Source of the DNA: Cylicocyclus nassatus | Taxonomy: Eukaryota > Nematoda > Chromadorea > Rhabditida > Strongylidae | Assembly (NCBI GenBank): GCA_958299035.1 | Contig: CATQJL010000112.1 | Coordinates: 1,472,123 to 1,536,122 of the forward strand | Direction of reading: 5' to 3' | DNA length: 64,000 nucleotides | Shown here: piece after piece, positions 12,001 to 27,000 of the stretch | How the letters are laid out: the number at the start of each line of letters is the position of its first letter | Numbering within the stretch: position 1 is the first letter of the stretch | The notes under the pieces: generated by a model | What the model saw: the letters and a program-made list of their open reading frames with translations, nothing else | What the model was told of the DNA's origin: nothing | Databases searched by the model: none | Program-made: the position numbers and the translations under genes

Positions 12001-15000
12001 TCTCGAAAATGGTATTTTTCTTTTTAAACTTATAAGGACCCTGTACTTTCCCATTATAGCACTTCAGTAAGATTATTCGAAGCTTCTAAATCTACCTGAT
12101 CGCATCCTCCATTATCCGTCTTGCACAGAGATGACGTCAAAGCGTTGCATATCTGATTTCTGGTCCTTACATCGCTCTCCGAGGCAAACACTCTCAAAGT
12201 TCCTGGAATACGACGATCTCCAACCACCGTTTCGATGCTACCACCAGAATCCTATAAAAAAAACTTTTCAAAAATTTGAAAAATAGATAAAGTTGTTATC
12301 CTTCACCTTGTTGAGACGGAACACTCCATTGCTTGACGGATCGCTCATGTATAGCCACTCATCCCACAGATCTAATGACTTGGCACGATATCCAGCCCCA
12401 ATTACCTTGAGAATTATCGGTGAATTTTGCAAAAAAAAACAATAACCAAAAAACTCACTTTTCTATTATTGCCTTCATAATCGCTGCATTCGATGTTTAA
12501 ACGATTGATATCCGCCCAGTAGATCTTCATTTCTCTGCAAAACTCACAATTAAATGAGTTGTGAGAGTGAATAACAGCCGAGTGACATGCATGCCTACCT
12601 AAAGTCGACTGCTATAGCTGCTGGTAAGGAGATGCTTTCACTTAAAATGATCTTTCTGTTGCCACCAGCCATATTCGATCGTTCAATTCGCGGTTCATAG
12701 AGACCTGAAACAACCACAATGAATGTAGATAAACCGTTTTTTGGCTTTTTTCCATAAGGTATGCGATCACATTTCTAGGAATTTTTATGGCTGAGTTGTT
12801 ATAGTAGTAAGTCAGTATACTTGAGATTTTGCCTACTGCACATCTTCGAATTTTTTCTTTACACTTATATTCATTTACAGTGCTTCAAATCTGACTTATT
12901 AGATATTGTTGTCCCGAGAATCTTTTACTAAGCTCATTTGACTTTTCAAAAAATTCAAAAAATATTTCAATTATTCACCACTATAGACAAGTCACTTGCG
13001 CATTTTTGTAATACATGTAAGTAACTTCGAAAAATTTCGCGAACTTCTCCCCCTTCTTCGGTCCTTCACCATCACTTACCTGTTGTCATTATTTTCAACC
13101 TCGTTCCCACATTATGCCGAACACATACGTTTTTTGTACAAGACCAGAAATATTGTACAGCTACCAATTTTCCTTATAATCATATGAAGCATCCACGAAA
13201 ATTTCGACAATATTTCGCATTTACCCAGTACATTACGGCCTTGGTGTCTTTTCAAATGTATAGGGCGAGAATCATTATCGTGAATAATTTTACATTTTTT
13301 GAACGTTCTCAAAACGTTGTAGTGATGTCTGAAAATCAAGCCATTTGATGCGTTTTTTCCCATTTTTTCTGATAGCTGTCTTTTTGCAACCACGTCTTTT
13401 ATCCTAGATAATCAATCTTAACCATCAATGCTGCATATCCAATACTTCGTCATTTCATAAAACCTCTGATATACACTTTTGAGGAAGGCAAGATCGGATA
13501 AGTAAAGCGGATAAGTAAAACTCTGTTAAACCTAGGGCTACGAGAGACTGCTTCTAATCGTTTCAGTCTGCTTAAGATTTATGGAATCTCCCCCGAGACT
13601 TCTTCCTCGATCCGTTTTTATTTGTCCATTTAGTCTGCATTCTCATTTTGTCCAATTATGCCTTGGGAATCTGATCTAGCATCAGTTAAAGGCAGTGTCC
13701 AGTCAAATCTGGGCATATGGGTTTTTGGCTGAAAACTGTCGAGGAGGCTCTAGCTAAGACTGCCCAAACCGCAGCGCAAATAATTCATTCACGGCTGAGA
13801 AATCCATCCACAACCCTTCGCTGCTGCCCGGTGGCCGCAGCACTTAGGATGGGTCCCAGCGCGAGCGTAGTGTTGAAGTGAGCAAAGTCGCTTTCGGGTT
13901 ACGGTCACGGCGCAGGCGCAGGGTTTTCCGGGATGGATTACTCAGCCGCGAGCGAACAATTTGCGCTGCCCCTTGGGCAGTGCTTTAGTTCCTCATCAAA
14001 TTCCAGGCGAAAGAGCCATGCGACCAGATCTGCCTGGACACTGCCTTTAAGCACAAACAATTTACGAAAACCCCTTGGCTTCTTTCTACAAACCTCCAGT
14101 TGCCTTGTAGCCGGTATCACTCCAGAAGATCAATCCACTGCATGGGTCCAGAGCTAAGGCGTAGGTCCAATCACCGACAGCGATCTGAAAGAAAGTTCTG
14201 GTTTTTGGCAATCAATGAATCAGATATTCATTACGAACGGTGCTCAGATGGTCTCCTTGTGAATCGATCGACATCACTTTACCAGCACGTCCAGTTGTGA
14301 AGTAGACTTTTTCAGTTATCCAGTCTAGCTTCATGTCAGAGATATGCCGAATGTCGGCGGCGTGCTAAAACCATGAAATTCAAAATTAGTTGCTCAAATT
14401 GGAAGTGGACCAACCTTTTGTTTCGTTGCTCCCAGGATCATTCTCGGGTTTTCAGCATTATTCATGCTGAACCAGCTGATATTCACTCCAGCTGGTGATT
14501 CCGTAACATAATAGATTCTTCGTAAATTCACATCAACGTCAAACACTTGCAGGTTTTCAATCGCTGGGAATGGTTCCTAAATCAATGGCCGATGCATTAT
14601 TTGTCTTCTTTTTTTGATTTTTGAAACTATACCTTCAGCGGCTTGCTTGCTTTGATGTCAGGCTCGATGGAAGCATCGACAATCCTGTCACCATCAGCAA
14701 ACATTAGGTAAGTGTCAGGTTCTTCGCAAGTACGACCCTTCAGAATACCTGGAAAATAAGGTTTTATTCACCTTCTCTAATTTAGCCCCACAGTTTGGGA
14801 GCTATTCGAGCCTGCATCTCGTTACGCAGTAGAATTTTTTCGGTTACGAAAACTACAAGATGAGGAATCTTCAAAGTAGTCAACATAGTCTCAAAAATTT
14901 CTACTCTTGGTTTCTGAGGTATAAGATGCAACTTATAGTGCAAATGATTGAGAAGATACAATATGTTCCAAAAATTTCAAGTCATCAGTGTAGCTAGACG

Positions 15001-18000
15001 AATTTCTACCATACTAATGATTTACTCCAGGTTTGGATTGTGAACAGCTTTACCCACCTCTAGCACATGCACAGCTTGGACTCTGTGTACCCGGAGAAGC
15101 GAAGCACAATTGCGGGCATGGATTTTTCCTGAGGTTATCCGTGATCTGGCACGGTGACGAACCCTTCGGCTGATTTTCCGACGCAAACACCACCACATCA
15201 CCGAGGTCCCTTAGCGATGCCGCTACCGTAGTCGGTGAGAGCAGCAGCGACGTCTGGTTTGGTTTACTGAAAGAAAAAGGTTAATCGAAAAGTTGGGAAT
15301 AGCGTGATGTACAAACACTACCTAGAAGCACGGAACACTTTTTCAAGCCGGTTGTCAGTCCAATACATTTGTTGTCCGATTAAGGAGAGACCAGCAGCGG
15401 AAGCGATATCTGGCCGGACCAGCTCTGGCACTCCTCCACCAGGACGGATTCTGCAGCAAAGTTTTTTATGGTATGGAAGAGAATGTTTACGCTGATTATT
15501 TAGGCAGTAAGGACCTATAGATGCCATCTCGCTTCGCATCAGCCCAATAAACCATATGACTAGCTGGGTCCACAACAACATCGGTAGGCTCAGAGACATA
15601 GTCTGCTCCAGCGACAACTTCACGACGGGTTCCATCGAGGAATGCTCGCTAAAATAGAAAGCGATAGTAGAAATATTCTTGGACATTTCGGGTGTCAAAG
15701 AGTCTTTTCGGAGCCACTGACTTACCTGAATGCTTGGCTTTTGTCCCTGATCAGCCCAGTAGATATATCGCCCAATGGGATCAACGGCTATTGAGCTGGG
15801 TGTCTCCGTTTTTGTGGTGAACAGGATCTTCCTAAAAAAACAGTCATCGACGTTTCAGTCATGCATACAAGCATTCATTACAGGTGACCAACCACAACCG
15901 CTCGGATCCCGTCCATAACCAAATTTTTTTCTTACCTATACTGTCCATCCAACTTGCATACTTCGATGTTGGTTCTTTCTGAATCTTGGTTGATGAAGTA
16001 GAGATTGAAGTTGATCCAGTCGACGGCGATACTGCGGATCGTCATCGATCCGAATGTGTCACGAATAATTGGATTTGGAGCAGACTGACCAATGGTGTAA
16101 CTGCAAGAAATCAGTAAAACAATAAATATTCATATATTCTAACAAAAGCTACTCAGTACTCACGCTGTAATTCCCTTATTGATACCGGCTGCTTCGGCAA
16201 CAAATATCGATCTGCTTTCGAATTCAAAATCAATCGAAGAGATCGATAAGCCACCAATGGGATCCATAGATACGCCTTTCTGGTGAGTTTCGTCCAATCT
16301 ATGTAAGAAAGTAAATTTGCGATGGTATAGAAGGAAAGAAAGCCGACTTACGGATATCCCACAACTTTGTTCTTCGTTGCAATCATCACAAACGATTCGT
16401 CAAACAGTTTGCAGCTTGTCTGACCATCCTAAAATTATTCGCATATAAGTTCTAGCAGATTTTGATGGCAGACTAAAAACCACTGATAATTTTTATGAGC
16501 AGATTTTTCGCGAGTCTTGAAAACGGTGACCTTTCAAGCCAAATCCTTTTTCGAATTAAGAGAACTGTCGTGATGAATATCTTTTCCTTAGGCCCCGGTC
16601 AGACTTCACGCGACTTAATCGTCGCGACCTAATCGCCAAGACTTCCATTCATTTTCATTTCACATTCAAAAATTTCGGACTGGAAAAGTATCACAACCGA
16701 ATGCAAGTTGATCGGCATGGAATGATGTTGTAGCAGTTGTCTCGTCGCGATTCAGTCGCGACGATCAAATCGCGTGAAGTCTGCCCGGGGCCTTAGGCTG
16801 CAGAAACCGGTTGATCCCATATTACCGTATTGCTACCGTAAGCTAGCCAAATGCCAAAACCCTACCTTCATGTAGCCAGTAGCACACATGCAGGTATGTT
16901 GACTGAATTGTTGTGGAACGCAGATGTGCTTACAATTTCCATTGTCCGTCCGACATGGATGGCTAACGGCTGCTGAAATTTGTGCAGTTGAAGTCAATCA
17001 GACTATTTCAATCTTAATTAAGCTAAAATGCAACTCACAAGCTCTAGGCTGGAGAACTTTGATATTCACAAGGTTTTCAATTTCCTTTTTGAAGTGAGAG
17101 AATTGTGGAGGTTGACTATCTCCCACTATTGTCGCCACATCTATGGAATCGAAAGCGGTGTCCGAATAGAATAGTCTGAAATATGTAATTCCTCTCCTAC
17201 TTTGGATCAGGTTGGTAGAAAAGTACCTATCGCTGAAGAACGCCACTCCATTAGGCTGTTTTCCGGGATCATTGAGGAGATAGTGCCGGTCCTGACCATC
17301 GTAAGTGACTGACGTTATCTGGAAGCAGAATAATTAGGTACGGTAAGTCGGAAGCCATACAACCCCAAAAAACTGACTCGTCCGGCTTTTCCTTCGGTGA
17401 AGTAGACTCGCTGGTTGGTAATATCCAGGGTGATATGATCCAGCTCTGATAGATCATTGCTAGCGATTACCAGCACATTAGTTCCGTCCAGATTGGTTCG
17501 AGCTACTTTCACGTCAGCAGCACCACCGCCTCTGCAAAGAAATCGATGTATAAAAAACCCTTCACCGGTGCTGATTTTTGCGCAGTGAAAAAGAGCACGA
17601 CTAAAAATTCCGAGGCCCTTATGGAGAATCTGCAGGCACGCCAGTCACCATGAATACCAACAATTTCAAAACCTTTGTTACCAAATTACCGTAACATACT
17701 TACAAATTGCAACTATATTTTTTTTGCTTCCGTTTAAGTGGAAATCTGTATTGCTTTTGCTAGTTCTTGATTTCAAAATAAAATTTCGAAAACATAATTT
17801 GGTATTGCAATGGTAATTTGATTTTTTTGATTTTGATTTAATGTGGGCTTGTAAAAATACCCTGTTATTTGTTGTTGTATAATACTTATTCCAGAATATC
17901 GGCCAGGGTTATCCAAATCTGAGCTCTGATTTGTTCTGATTATGATTTTTGTTGAATTTTCAAGAAACCATACGTTAAATTCTAGTTTTTAGAAAGCAAA

Positions 18001-21000
18001 CTATGATTTTTAATACCTAAATAGACAAAAATCCAAAAAAGCAGATCGTATTCAAACTGAAAGAATATTACCCTAAAATCCGAACAATAAGTCCGCCTAT
18101 CAGATAAGTCCACCCTATCAGATAAGTCCGCAAAGGAACTAACAGTTAAGTCCGCTTTCTTGACAACGAAAGTCGCCCTCGCGCCGCCAAGAGTCCTGCA
18201 GATAAGTCCGCTTTCTCATGCTCAGGATAGGCGAACTTATCTGCTGCGGACTTATCTGATAGTGGATTTTAGGGTAGCAGATTTTTAAAATTATCATTGA
18301 AAGTAGAGGCGACCCATGTAACGTTAATGTGAGTGCAAAGTTCGTCACCGAATTCTTTTTCAAAATTCATGGAATCCTCACATCTAGGTCAGCCGCCTCT
18401 GTCGCACAGTCTATCGTAAATGTTAATACAAAAATATCCTCACCTATCCAACCAGAACAGTAATCCTCTGTCAGAATCCACAGCTATGGATACTGGAGTT
18501 ACGACAGCAGTTGGAGTTTGATCATTCGAAAGTACAACTGCGCGATACTGTAAGAAAAACGGTTCAGATGTGAGAATGTTGCATACAGTAAAAAGCGAAT
18601 TTACCTGCGTTCCAACAGTGCGAACCACTTCGATCGTTTGAGAGATTTTATTGCCAACGTACAAATTACGGCCATTCCAATCGAATGCCATGCAGTACGG
18701 GTCGTCAGGAATTTGCGAAGAGTAGAGTTGAGTCTAAACAGCTTTGGCTAAGGATCCTTCATTCAAATCAAATAACATTTTGTACAAAATGAGAGGGCGT
18801 CCTTTTCTTGAAAAAACACGAATATGATTCCTGCGCTAATTTTCCACATTTTTATTAGAAACTTGCGAAAAAAATACTAACCTTATTTCCCGCATTGATC
18901 GATGATTTATAGATGGCTGCATCGGTGGAGACTTGAGTTAGTGTACGAGCAATGTTGGTATGCTCCAAGACGAACAGCTGGAAGGCAAAACTTTTTTATT
19001 TTTTTGCAAAAATTTTCCATAATTTTAGCGAATTTCCTAATGGAAAAAATTGCAATAAGACACACTATGTAAGACTCACATCTCCAGAATCAGCATCGTA
19101 ACCAGCATCAAATGCATTAGATAATCCAGCCAATGGTACCATACCCGCCAATGACGGAGTACTGTTTCCTCTGAAAAAAGCGAAAAATTTGAGGAAATAT
19201 CGGAAAAACCAGGTTGAGATTTTTTGTATAGGGCTGAGAAGTTCAAGAGAAAAAACTAATCAATTAGTGCAGGTATAAATATTTACAGCATTAAAAATCC
19301 ACCTACTGTGCGTGCTTGTTGATGGTAAGTTTGAAGCATGCTTTCTCTTACCTCTGAACCATTTCCACACCAAAGACGTTGTTCCTCTGGATCAGCAAAA
19401 GGAATGGCTTTTGATCGACCACGCACGTCCTTCCTGATGCATCCAGACGCTTGCCCATAGGGCATCCACAGGAGAAGCCCTGGATTATTTAATAGGATGG
19501 AAGTCACATGAAGTTCAAACCTAAAAAGCAAGCCTACCTTCGAGGAAAGTAAGCAAATATGAGAACATGGACTGTTTTCACAAGGGTTCTTTGAAACATT
19601 GGGCTGAAGGATCGGATGGACCGCAACCACGCCAAGCGCCTAGAAAACGTTTACTTCATGCATATGACCATGTAACCTTGAGTTGTTCTTACCTTACTGA
19701 ACGTATGACTAGGGTAATCTGCAGTGGTTCCATTCGCATATTTCGGGTAAACTTGCAAACGCTGCAATCGCCTGTCCGAATAGTACATCATATCTTCAAA
19801 AATTGCCAGTGCATGCGGATGCTGCACGAATTTTGACGATGACAATACTTGTGTACGTCCTGCAAAGAGATATGTCGAGAGATACGGTGGATTACGGTAG
19901 ATGCACTAACCAGTTCCATCGTAGTTCACAAAGTCGATGTAATCCAGCTTGGAATCCGCAAAATACACGCGATCAGTGGTCAAATCCAAAGCGATTGTGT
20001 TTGGCCAATAGATCTTCGTACTCACGATGATCTGACGATCCGTACCGTCCATATTTGCCCTTTCGATATGGGGATTCTGAAAGATTACAATAATCAGGAA
20101 CCAGTCCAGAGAGAAACGCAGCTACCGTACCTGTCCCCAATCGGTCCAGAACATCAATCCCTTTCTTGGATCTACAGCAATACCACGGGGTTGGCTAACA
20201 TTCTCATGCACCAGGAGAGCACGAGCAGCGGGGTTTTCAAGATTTGCTACCTGGAAAAATAGGATATGCAGTTTAAGATCATTATGGTAGAATGTCACCT
20301 CTCACCTCAATGGTATTCAGACTAGAATCAACCCAATACAGATTGCGGCCGACCCAATCAAGAGCAATTCCTTCCGTGATATCAAGACCCTCGCCGATGA
20401 ATGTGGTAACATTGGTACCATTTCTGGTGGCTGAGAAAATCTTTTTCTCACGGATGTCGGACCTAAAACATGGTTTGAGTGACCATGATATGGGAATTGA
20501 AATGAAAAAGTTTGATTTTCAGGCACTCACCAGTAGATTCTGTCGGTCACGCTGTCCCACGCAATTGCTATGGCATTCTCAACCGCTGCAGCAAAGGTTC
20601 GCCAGTTGTCCAAGTGATTGTCGCTCCAGTATATCCTTTAAAATGACTTCTTGTTCGTAAACGATAAAATTTGCGATCCCCTGCTCAAAATACTATCAAA
20701 ATATTATATTTCAGTTATTGTATATAAATTCTCAGGTGTTAGAAAGTTCCAGAAGAATGGTTTTAACCTTTTACGACTTCATCGATTCTTACTACACTCA
20801 TTCAAATTTGAAGAGACTCATCTAGAACATAAAATTATAACAAAAGGTTTTGTCCTCTCTAGGAGGAGAATCACTGATACCTGTTGCGATTTGAGATGTA
20901 GACACGCATGTCTTGAGAGCCTTCGGTAACTTTGCAAGTACGTTTATCAGCATCAAGTGTGTAGCCTTCTTCGCAGCTGAAAAGTTTTAAATACAGCAGA

Positions 21001-24000
21001 GGGACTCTTAGAGCAAAGAAATCGAGGCAAGAATCTAGCTAACCTGCAAGTAAAGCCATGTTTCTCATCTGTGCACTTTTGAGAACAAGAGCTAGCATCT
21101 AAGCATTCATTCTCCGGCTCGCATTTGGTTTTATTTACCAACTGCAAGAAACAACAATAAAACAATAATTTCTAACAATTTGCTGGAGCAAAAGTTACCG
21201 TACCTGTTCACCAAATGGACAACTGCACAGTGGCCCATTCGGGCTATTATGGCATTTGAAAGCGCAGCCGGCACGATCTGCAGAGCAGAGATCGCGTGCA
21301 CACCTGCAAGATAAAGATTACTGTAACTACAGGAACAAAATTTCATGGATCCTACAAACCTCCCGCCTTCATCGGTACCGCCAGGACACTGTTCTTTTCC
21401 GTCACATAGTTCAGTCAATGGTATGCAAACGTCAGGTGAACCTTCGCAAGCCACCTAAAAAAGTCAATTTTGAAATTAGAACAAAAATTCAAAGAAAGCG
21501 TCACTGACTTGCTCGAATGGACAACGTCTCGATGGTTGAGTCTTCTTGCAACCATGTTCTTCGGATTCATCAGAGCCATCGCCGCAGTCATTTTCACCAT
21601 CACAGAGCCAAGACTAGAAGAAAAAGAAATTACAAGATCGAACGGTAGAAAAAAAAGTAGATCTGTTTTGCAAAGATCGAATGAGTTTTTACCTTTTTTG
21701 TTCTAATATCGAGATTTTACGAAAACCAGAAAAAAACAACCAGTTTTCCGTCTTGCGCCATCGGCAAAAAATTTTCATTCTCGTAAGATAAATGCTTAGA
21801 AATCTCACGTTAAGAATGCATCTTCCATTGTTACACTTGAAATGGTCTTCTTTGCAAGTGTTTCCGCTGCAGCCGAATGCTGGTTCATCAGAACTATCAT
21901 CACAATCCTGAACATTGAAATTAGGGAAGAGTGCACCAAATCAAAAGAAAAAAAACCATACCTTCTGTCCATCACATTTCCAAGCGGCAGGTATGCAAAT
22001 ACCGCTAGTTTTGCACTGGAACTGATCTGGGGTACACGCATTTGGCTTAAATAAGCAGTATTAGTCGCAAGGGGAAAGAGCAAAGTGGCTGCTAGATTTT
22101 GAAAAAAATTATAGATGATTGTGACAAGGGGAAGATGGCCTGTAAGCTTCTTCAAACCTGTAATAAGCAGCTGTCTTCGTCGGATCCGTCTTCACAATCA
22201 CTTTGACCATCGCAGTGATTGCGCAGAGCAATGCATTGACGTCCATTCGCGCATCTGCAATGTCGTTGAAATTTGAAAATTTTTGAGATAAGGTTGCGAA
22301 AAAACTATACCAAATTTTTTTGTATCAGAAAAATCTCAGTGTTCTATTGTGTGGAGAAAAATTGGAATTGAATTTGGATTTGACAATTATTTTAGCTTTT
22401 TCCCCATAATAATTCATGGGGAGTTATCTTGCTTGTTCGAGAAAGCCTGCCTAGAGGTCTCTATGCTTACTGCCCAAGGTCCCTAACTCCCTAACGTTCG
22501 TCCATCTCGGGTTAAGTTGGTCAGCCAAGCGCTGGTACCCTTCTGTCTTCCCGCACTGCGTTCGGGTACAGGAGAAGATGGTAGAGGCACCTTCACTTCT
22601 TGGAGGAGAAGAACGACCTGGTTTTTACAGCAAAAATCTTGGTCTTTTCCGACCTGCTGATTTTTTGAAATAATTTTTGGAAGTTTTTTCAATCTTTTGG
22701 CGCACTTTTGTGAAAAACATGAATAAGTAAATGTAGTAATTCACAAAATTTACCTAAACTGATCGCTTCTACACAACATCGGTGGACACCGTTCTTTATC
22801 CTCATCTGTACCATCATAGCAATCATTGTCACCATCACAAAGCCAGTAAATCGGTATACATCGTCCATTTGCGCACGAGAACTAAAATGTAAAGCCCTGA
22901 AGCTACAGTATGCATCAGCTTACAGTATCTTACCTGATTAACCGCGCAAGTCGCATTCGCGCACATTTCCAGTTTTTCGTCCGAACCATCTCCGCAGTCG
23001 TTATCCGAATCACATTTCCATTGTTCGGGGATACATCTGGAAGATAAGCGGTGATGTAGCTATTTCATTCGAACGTGCTTGGCTGAATCGCAAACAAACA
23101 AATCACCTGTGGTTATCGCACTGGAACTTCTTGGCCGAGCAGACTGGCTTCTGGCCATCTTTACAGTACTGGGCATCCTCGTCCGAGTAATCACCGCAGT
23201 CGTTGTCACCATCACATCCGTACTGGGATGGAATGCACTTTTTCGTATTCTTGCAGCGAATCGTGTTCTCTGGACATTCGGTCTGAGAAATCACAAAAAT
23301 TAGCCAAGCCAACATGACTTTTACTCATAGAGTTCACCTCATGATAGCATTTCTCTCCCTTATCATCCACTTCATCAGACCCATCCAAGCAATCGTCTTC
23401 ACCGTCACACTTCCACTCACGCGGAATGCATCGGCCATTTTTGCACTGCAAATCATTAGCTAGGCGTTCGTGTACTCTAACAAAAAGGACATTCGCATTG
23501 TGGCTAATTAACCTGGAATTGGGTAGCATTCGAAGTGCAGAGCGGTTCTTCTTGTTCGGTGCTGTCCTTCTGGCAGGTGTGACCAGTTTCGGGGTTGATT
23601 TTGAATCCTAAAAAACGCTAATGTACAAATTTGCCAGCATAATTATTTGTTAGAAGCAACATGACTACATGAATTTTGTTTCTTTTTTGTTACTCTCGAA
23701 TTCCTGTTAGAATAGAAAATTTTTGCGATGGGGTGCCCGTATTTTTTCTCATAATGCACTAGACCAGTTCCAATAAAAATATTTTCGAATTGTTTCCTTT
23801 GAAGCACTGCAACGAAATCAAGTCTGTGTTAGAGCCAACGGGCTTTTCAAAGAGCTCGCCATAGCGGCGCAACTCTGATTGGCCAGCATTTGGCTACGAT
23901 TGACTAGATTTTGACCAGGGCGGAGCAAAGGCTTGGAACCGGACGAATTGGCGGGCAGCCATGCTTGTTCAGTTTCATACATCTAACATATTCAACATGA

Positions 24001-27000
24001 ATGCTTCCCCGGTGACCATGTTATGGAACTCGTCCTTTCTGTGACGCCGCGTGCGAAAGGAGCATCGCGCACGAATGGTGTAAAAAGGCCTACATCCGCG
24101 CTGCGTAAAGCCACGCCCCCTCTTTCCTACCTTGCCTGCATGCGCACTGTGCGGCAAGCTGTGGGGCGTCATTTGCGGACGAGTTGTTTGGCACAGCGAA
24201 GCACAATTGAGCACATTTTGATGCGTGACACGGATGATCCTGTGAGTCTTCCGGAATCGGTTGATTCGATCGAGTACAAGCTGCAAGACGGGTTTTCAAA
24301 TCTGCATAAAATTCTCAAGAATTCTTCCCACCTTTCAAACTGAAAATACTTCTCTCCTCTCCAGAGAATTCACGGATAACTCGTCCAGTGCCGCCATTGC
24401 GTTTGCTGATGCGTCGAATAGAGTATGGACGCTGATGCACATAGTACAAATGATCGCCCATAACTGTTAATGCGACCGGGATCGGGTTGTCGACAGGCAG
24501 GGCAACGACCTGGAATTTATGTGGGTTTGGAGCCCTAATTTAAGGGTCGCTGATGACCACATTCTACCTTGGTGCCATCGAAATCCATGCAACTGATCAT
24601 TTTCAAGAGCGTGTCGCCCCAGCAAACTCGGTCCTGCTCGAAATCTATGGCCATTTCGGACGGGCGTCCAAGCGTGGTGTTACGGATCATCAAGCAGTTT
24701 GTGCCATCCATATGACATCTGAACGATGGACATGAATGCGCATACTTCTTGTAAGAAGGCAGAAATTTGACCAGACATTGGTTCTCAAAAGCATTGTCCT
24801 GGGCAACTGAAGTATGGTGGGATCTTGATGCAGTACGATAGCGTGGCTTCTTACTAACGCAACAGTGCAAGCCCGATCGAAAAAGGTGGATTTGGAAGCG
24901 AAAAAATCTCTTCGGACGAGAAGGGGCAGTACTTCGACCACGCCTTCTCGACAAGTTTTGACTTCGGTTTACTGCGTTCAATCTACTGCATTCGCCACGT
25001 CAAAACTTGCCAAGGGGCGTGGTCGGAGTACCACCCTTTCTCGTTCGAAGCGTTTTTCTCGCTTCCAGATCCATTTTTTTCGATCGGATTTGAACTATTG
25101 TGTTAGTCAGGAGCCACGCTATCGTTCTGCATTAAGATCCCATCATCTTTCAAATAACTTAGAGCAATGCCTCTCTAAGTCAAAATCGTATTGATCCGCT
25201 CACCTGTAGATCCTAGCTGGTCTCTGCGCTTCAGCGTAGAATAAATAACCTTTCCATGGATGTATGACTACAGACACGGGATCACGAAGGTTCTTCAGCA
25301 ATTGACGGTGGATTAGTTGATCCGGATGAACTAGACCAGTATCGGATATTTTGACCACCTAAAAAGAGCATGTTAGATACCTAAAGTAATCCTACCGTAC
25401 TTCTACAGTACCTCGAGACTGTTTCTAATGTTGTCGATGTAATAGAGTTGTTTGCTAATCCAATCAAAGGACATGGACACAAGTCCATCATTATGAGTCA
25501 CTAGCACAGGTGCTGCCCCCTCGCCATCAGGACGAATTCTAAAAAAACCGTAGAGTCAGCTAAGGTTGAAATTTGGAAGTACGTCCGTAATTGCACAAAA
25601 CATACCGATATACCGTGTTATCCATAATATCGGCATAGAAGAAGCTATTTCCATGTACATCGCACTCGACTTCAAAGTACATTCCAATTCTTCTTTGAGA
25701 GATGGGAGAAATCGGCAAAATGGCTTCAGACAGGGAGCTCTGTACCTGAATGCATATTGCCCTGAATACCATAACACCAAAGATCCTACTGCCTGTTGAA
25801 GATAGCAGTTATGAATATTGCCCTATTTATACTGATCGATCACCTGATCTGGGAAAATTCCTCGCACTATTTTGTTACTTGAGAATAGCAAATAGTCGAT
25901 CGAATCAACACATTTCTTGCCTTCAACCAACTTCTAAAAAAAGCAGCATCATAACATGAGCGTATCAATCAATCGATAAATCGATCACCTGGCCAATAGG
26001 ACAAGTACATCTATAGCCGACTCCAAAGCCACCCGCATCCTTTGACAAAACGCACATTCCTTCACATTCAGCTGTAGCACATGGATTTTCGATTTTTTGT
26101 GCCAGACAATCGCTCTGACCAGGTCCTGAAGGAGGTGAGGATACTCAATATGCAGTGATTTCGAGACAATATATTGGTGTTTCACAACGTCGTTGAGACA
26201 AAATTGTTTCAAATTCTACGGAAGAGGTCATGAAGATTCGCAAGACCTCCAGATTTTTCTTGAAGTATTTTGCTCACCTGGCTGAGCCATAGGATGGTAG
26301 GCTGAGATACCCATAGGGAAAACGTTGTTTTCTTTCTTGGACCTAAAAAGTCACATTCGCCATTGCGATACGAGTAGAAAATCGCAAAAAAAAAGCAGAA
26401 CTGTGGCAATAAACGTTGAGTTACTAATCGGTTATTCTTGCAAAAGGTTTTGGGGAAAATGCTAGCAACTTGACTAACCAGATGATCTCCGATGGGGAGC
26501 CGAACTTCTCAATCTTGACAACTCCCAGTCGAGTCCAGTCAGTCCAGTATAGGTACTGATCGAATAGTGCAAGGCCGAACGGGTGCGGCACATTGTTCAT
26601 GCCTTGAGCGACGATACGTCGGTCGTTACCCTAAAATTAATGGTGCAGACTCCCCGCAGTAATTTCTTAATTTGTTTCAAACATTACAACAATTCTGTAC
26701 CCTAATGATGTTTCAACAGCTAAAATTAATGCTGGTTCTAACTTTGTAGTTATAAAAAGGCAGTCTTGAGATTATGTTAACAGATGAGAAGATTTTATAC
26801 AATTGTTTGAAAAAAAAAGTTTGTATGCTTGAACTCCATATCCAATCTCGAATTTACATCTTCAAAGACGAAGAAATTCGAGCTACAGAATTTGAAAACC
26901 CGTGACTTTTTTTGACTCTTGAAAACTACGTATGTGTGTAGAGTTCGGCGCTTTTTGGTTCACTCACAAAGATTTCTATTCGACACATACTTCGCGGAAA

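Larger units (their letters stand above)
12096..14748 (-). other. lrp-1: lrp-1 exons: YWTD beta-propeller 6
   Basis: The exons are 14633-14748, 14415-14576, 14235-14364, 14094-14185, 12599-12704, 12459-12534, 12307-12407 and 12096-12251. Blade motifs are IYYVTE, VYFTTG, IFWSDT, IYWADI and LYMSDP. The strongest turns are [15 protein letters not shown] and [13 protein letters not shown]. The 1.39-kb intron 12705-14093 contains a TTAA-flanked MITE and a fragment of a hAT MITE. Confidence 0.88.
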
